DNA of 64,000 nucleotides from Ectocarpus siliculosus. Its lineage: Eukaryota; Sar; Phaeophyceae; Ectocarpales; Ectocarpaceae. The stretch spans positions 255,451-319,450 of the forward strand of contig FN648327.1 in assembly GCA_000310025.1 (NCBI GenBank). Direction: 5' to 3'. Position numbers and translations under genes: made by a program. This document shows, piece by piece, positions 60,560 through 64,000 of the stretch (position 1 is the stretch's first letter; every line of letters starts with the position of its first letter). The notes under the pieces were generated by a model. That model worked only from the letters and a program-made list of their open reading frames with translations, made no database searches and had not been told where the DNA came from.

Positions 60560-61947
60560 TTAGGAACACGAGCCCTTATGCCGTGTGGGAGATGCGGTGC
60601 AACTTGCAGTAGTTGCACCGCATCTCTGATAAATGATAAATGGTAGCATCCACGACGGTTTCGCGTGAGCGGGCACATGATACATTCGCTTTTCCTGCTC
60701 CCTCAGAAACAGCGAGCGCCTCCTATGTAGTGACCACGAACCCTTTTTTAGCTCGCGTGCCCATGTGATTGCTGTAAGCGTTGTGGCCGTGCGCTCCGCA
60801 GCACCGGTTCGCCGTTTGTTCACTCGAAAGCAATGTGTAAAATCTACATTTAGTCTAGAGTGTGGCAATCGATGAGCTAAAAAGCGACGGCAGTTTTTTT
60901 TTTTCTTTTTCAAATCAGCGCTCACAGCGTTTGTTTGTGTCGTTTGCTCCAAAGCGTTGTCACACAGAAGGATTCCTCTCCCTGAGGCCACCCCTCCTGC
61001 GGTGTGTTGCCTTTGATTGTTGATGCGAGAAGAGTGCGGCACACTCTTCCCTCTGTGTACCCGCGAAAATAGATTACTACCGGAGCAATGAGAATGCGTT
61101 CACGGAAGAACGACCATGAACAACAAGATACATACTAGGGTTAAGGATTGGTCCCCCGCCCCTCAATGGGGCTGGGGGCCAACATCCAGGACGGATGGTG
61201 GTGAGTGTCCGGGAGGAAGGAAAGAAGAAGAAGAAGGGGAGAAGATTTGTTGGGGCGGGAAGAAGGGACGGTGTTGGGAGAGGCAAGGAAGTGGTGAAGA
61301 ATTTCGGCACTCGACGAGCGCGCGGTCCCGTCGGGGGTGAAAGGGACATGTCAGTCCGTAGTCTTGTCTCTATCGGAATCGAAAAGCCGAAAAATCGAGG
61401 TATACATTATGTACATAACGATGGAGAAGGCCGACGAGGAAGGTACGAAGAGAGGACATTGCACCCCACGTTCGAAGTTGGTGTGAAAACCGCGGCAAGG
61501 AAGGAGTGCGGAGGGAACAAAAAAAAACGGAGACAGACGTCGACGTTTGCGTCGTGGAACGATCCTTCCGTATAACGCAGGTACTCACCAATGCAAGACA
61601 AGGAGGTAAAATACCCATCGTGAAAGTCAAAGCGCAGGTCATACCTGCATATGACTCATGCGCGGAGAAGTTACCACGGAGAGTTATCAACAAGAAGTTT
61701 GAAGGCCGGCTGAGAAGGTTTGAAGCCACAAACACTTCAGCGACGATGGCAAGCGCAACGTCAAAACTTCACAGGAAGAAAATTGCATATAAGAAAAGTG
61801 CATACAAAAAAAGAAAAGGCTGGATGCCGACCTGTGGCTCTCTCGGAATGAAGGGATTCCCACAATTTCCAACAGGTAATCCACAAGTACGGACATATAT
61901 ATGAAGTTACTGGGTAGAGAGAGATCGGAACGGTTTTTAATGGGAAG

Positions 61948-61983
<36 letters not shown>

Positions 61984-62160
61984 ATGAAGGTCGACCCGTC
62001 CTGCGTCGTTCGGTGTAAAATGAAAAATGGGAAGGCAGGCGGACTGCGTAAAGATCCAGTGGCCTTTTTCAGCAGTGGCAAAAGATGCAACCACATGTCG
62101 CAAAAAAAAAAAAGTTGAGCGGGATACTCTAGTAAATAGAACACCGCCTCCTCTGTTGTT
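60560..62160. other. No firmly recognised gene
   Basis: Overlapping open frames occur on both strands (61195-61904 plus, 61370-61735 minus), but without domains or consistent splice borders. A (CAA)n microsatellite lies at 61947-61981. Confidence 0.35.
61947..61981 (+). repeat. (CAA)n microsatellite
   Basis: About eleven uninterrupted ACA/CAA units. Confidence 0.95.
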
Positions 62161-62167
62161 GCAGGCA

Positions 62168-62312
62168 GGTTTGCTTCCACAACCCGGGAACCCAACCCAC
62201 TCTTGTATTTCGGCCTACAAGACTCCAATCGACGCAAGCACCGGTAGGGGAGTGCGTGGAAGATGCCGTGACAGCACAACTCCACTCTCCTACGACATCT
62301 ATGTACAGTAGT
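62168..62312 (+). repeat. Direct repeat of about 150 bp, unit 1
   Basis: It shares TTCCACAACCCG or CTCCACAACCCG, CGGCCTACAAGACTCCAATC or CGACCTACAAGACTCCAATC, GTGCGTGGAAGATG, TGACAGCAC and CATGTACAGT-like blocks in the same order with 62600-62750. No conserved ORF. Confidence 0.75.
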
Positions 62313-62599
62313 ACTGCTGTCGTTGTAGCACCATGTGGAAGATCTCCGAGGGGTCCTCCTGCGCGGGAACGACAACATGGCGAGAGCTCTATATCGTCGA
62401 TACATGTGGCAGCCGCGCGACACACGAACGGATGTTTGCATCGCACTGTACTATGGTTCGCCGTGGCAGGAAGTATCCCATCCAGTTAGGTCGTTGCGGT
62501 AGTACGCGGACGTTGTTCGGCGTCTAGTCCATACTGCTGTTGCAAAAACACAGCAGTATTCGAGCTATGCATGAAATTGTTTGCTCTGGTTCACTTTTG

Positions 62600-62750
62600 C
62601 CTCCACAACCCGATAATCCCACTGCTGTATCTCGACCTACAAGACTCCAATCAACAAACCAGCACTGGCAGAAGTGCGTGGAAGATGCTCTGACAGCACC
62701 ACTGAGTCGACACTCGTACGACTTCCATGTACAGTCGGCGTCTGGTCCAT
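62600..62750 (+). repeat. Direct repeat of about 150 bp, unit 2
   Basis: Partner of 62168-62312, about 430 bp downstream in the same orientation. Flanking CCATACTGCTGT also occurs twice (62529 and 62747), suggesting the duplicated unit is larger than the conserved core. Confidence 0.75.
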
Positions 62751-62769
62751 ACTGCTGTAGAAGTGCCAA

Positions 62770-63745
62770 AAATCGAGCCATCTTTTTTATATTTTTTCCC
62801 ATACTAATAACAAGAAATGTATCACGTCACGACGACCATCCTGTGAGTACATATATAACATGATATGAACCACTTCCACATTGGCAGCACAAGATGATAT
62901 CGCATCGGATTTGTTTGTTTTGCTCGATGCCGTCTGCACCCTCTGCACTCGAATCTGCAGTATGTAGACTAATCAAGTTAATTAACACGTGACGAAGTTG
63001 CAACTGAGGTGCCAACCTTGTTCATCTCCAAAACAACACGAGATTTTGCTCCCGATACCTTGTCGATATACAGGGGAAGGACGCGAGACGGCATTTTTTC
63101 CCACGTACCACTTCGTTTGCTGTCTTTGGCGATAGGCATGGGTAGACTATGCCTACGGACCATGTGCACTCTCGGGGAAAAGTATGATATGCCCATCGAA
63201 CAAATCCTCGAACTTGGTGTCCGGGGATCGAAAAAAGACTAACGCATATTGCGGCACCATTCCTTTCAAGCCATATTTGCATCTATCTACTGCCGCTCAC
63301 TGTGCGTTCACCAGCTAGGAGAGGTGCCTGGTGCAGTCAAATATCCTCGAAATGGTGGATGTAAACCCTCGCTAAAATGTAGACTAGGCTTCTCAATCGA
63401 CGAGTGGCTTGTCTCAGAGAACGGCATCCTCGTTCATGGTCCGCCCGGGCCGTTTCGCTTGTCAAAAAGGAAAACCAGCTAGCTGAATACAACACACGAC
63501 CCTGCGGATGATATTTGATACCTTCCCATCGCTTGTTCTTGACAGCGGCGTTCGACTCAGATAGAATAAATGCACCGGTGACTTAATGCGGTGGTCGTGG
63601 CAACTCTGGCACCCCGGCCAACCCTAGGTAGAACATCCGATTGCTTGTTTTCTCTTATTTTCCCCATCCCTATATGAACCATTCTTGTCGTTCCCTCACG
63701 CACCCACTCATCCGATTCCTCGACTCCTCCTCCTGGTGCTTCTAC
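62770..63745. other. No recognised gene
   Basis: Short frames on both strands without domain, start context or splice partner. It is presumably 3' flank of the gene at the right edge. Confidence 0.35.
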
Positions 63746-64000
63746 CTAGCTATTCCAGTCAGCATTGGCCAGTTGCCAGGCATTGAACTCGGTCTGAAGC
63801 TCGGCCGCTATCCTTGCGCACGCTGCCGCCTTCCTCCTTTCGCACTCGGCCCGAAGTGCCGCACGTGCCGCATCCCTTCCCTCGCTCTCGGCCCGAATCG
63901 CTGCCATTGGTGTGACCTGCCCGGCGGCCATCTCCAGCCTCACGTCGACGACCTCTTGCCTTGCCTTGGCGAGCTCTTGCCTCGCGTCGGAAGCAGCGGG
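63746..64000 (-). CDS. Coiled-coil protein, C-terminal exon (cut by window edge)
   Basis: The frame is open from the window edge to TAG at 63746. It encodes about 84 residues of Ala/Arg/Glu-rich helix (DARQELAKARQEVVDVRLEM, RDAARAALRAECERRKAAA, ARIAAELQTEFNAWQLAN) with heptad-like hydrophobic spacing. No family can be named. The rest of the gene lies to the right of the window. Confidence 0.5.
   Translation of the reverse strand, partial: PAASDARQELAKARQEVVDVRLEMAAGQVTPMAAIRAESEGRDAARAALRAECERRKAAACARIAAELQTEFNAWQLANADWNS

Overview
The window looks like nuclear DNA of a photosynthetic stramenopile, most likely a brown alga of the Ectocarpus type. This is inferred from four things: intron-rich genes with GT-AG borders, a PsbQ-like photosystem II protein with a secretory-signal/plastid/thylakoid presequence ending in a Phe-type plastid motif, a bacterial-BcsA-like cellulose synthase, and TTAGGG-type telomere-like tracts. 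Two runs of exactly 100 N (4375-4474 and 23372-23471) are scaffold gaps. No bacterial operons, CRISPR arrays or true tRNA/rRNA genes were seen.

Layout. 1.4-3.7 kb, minus strand: a secreted CBM6-type carbohydrate-binding protein in five recognisable exons, with one in-frame TGA. 5.3-24 kb is repeat-rich: 193-bp direct repeats at 5332 and 9118, a 130-bp near-perfect palindrome at 9039-9168, an inverted pair at 5819/10206, a 2.9-kb pogo-like DNA transposon (10782-13712) and a repeat family carrying telomere-like tracts (17.65 and 20.45 kb). 23.67-37.26 kb, minus strand: a twelve-exon cellulose synthase gene. 38-44.6 kb: duplicated non-coding sequence and gene fragments (a saccharopine-dehydrogenase-like first exon, an acyltransferase-like exon, a hypothetical C-terminal exon). 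44.7-47.2 kb, plus strand: the PsbQ-like gene, with two copies of a small inverted-repeat element in intron 1 and a third copy downstream. 48.8-52.9 kb, plus strand: an Mpv17/PMP22 family membrane protein. 53.5-60.5 kb, minus strand: one seven-exon gene joining Kelch repeats to MORN repeats, with a GC-AG first intron. 61-64 kb: repeats and the last exon of a coiled-coil protein that runs off the right edge.

Function. The CBM6 protein and the cellulose synthase both point to cell-wall polysaccharides. The PsbQ-like protein belongs to the oxygen-evolving complex in the thylakoid lumen. The Mpv17 protein is an organellar membrane protein whose target compartment is uncertain. The genes are independent and show no operon logic. 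The exon models were joined by hand from splice sites and reading phase. For the cellulose synthase (exon 2 onward), Kelch-MORN, PsbQ-like and Mpv17 genes every junction keeps phase.
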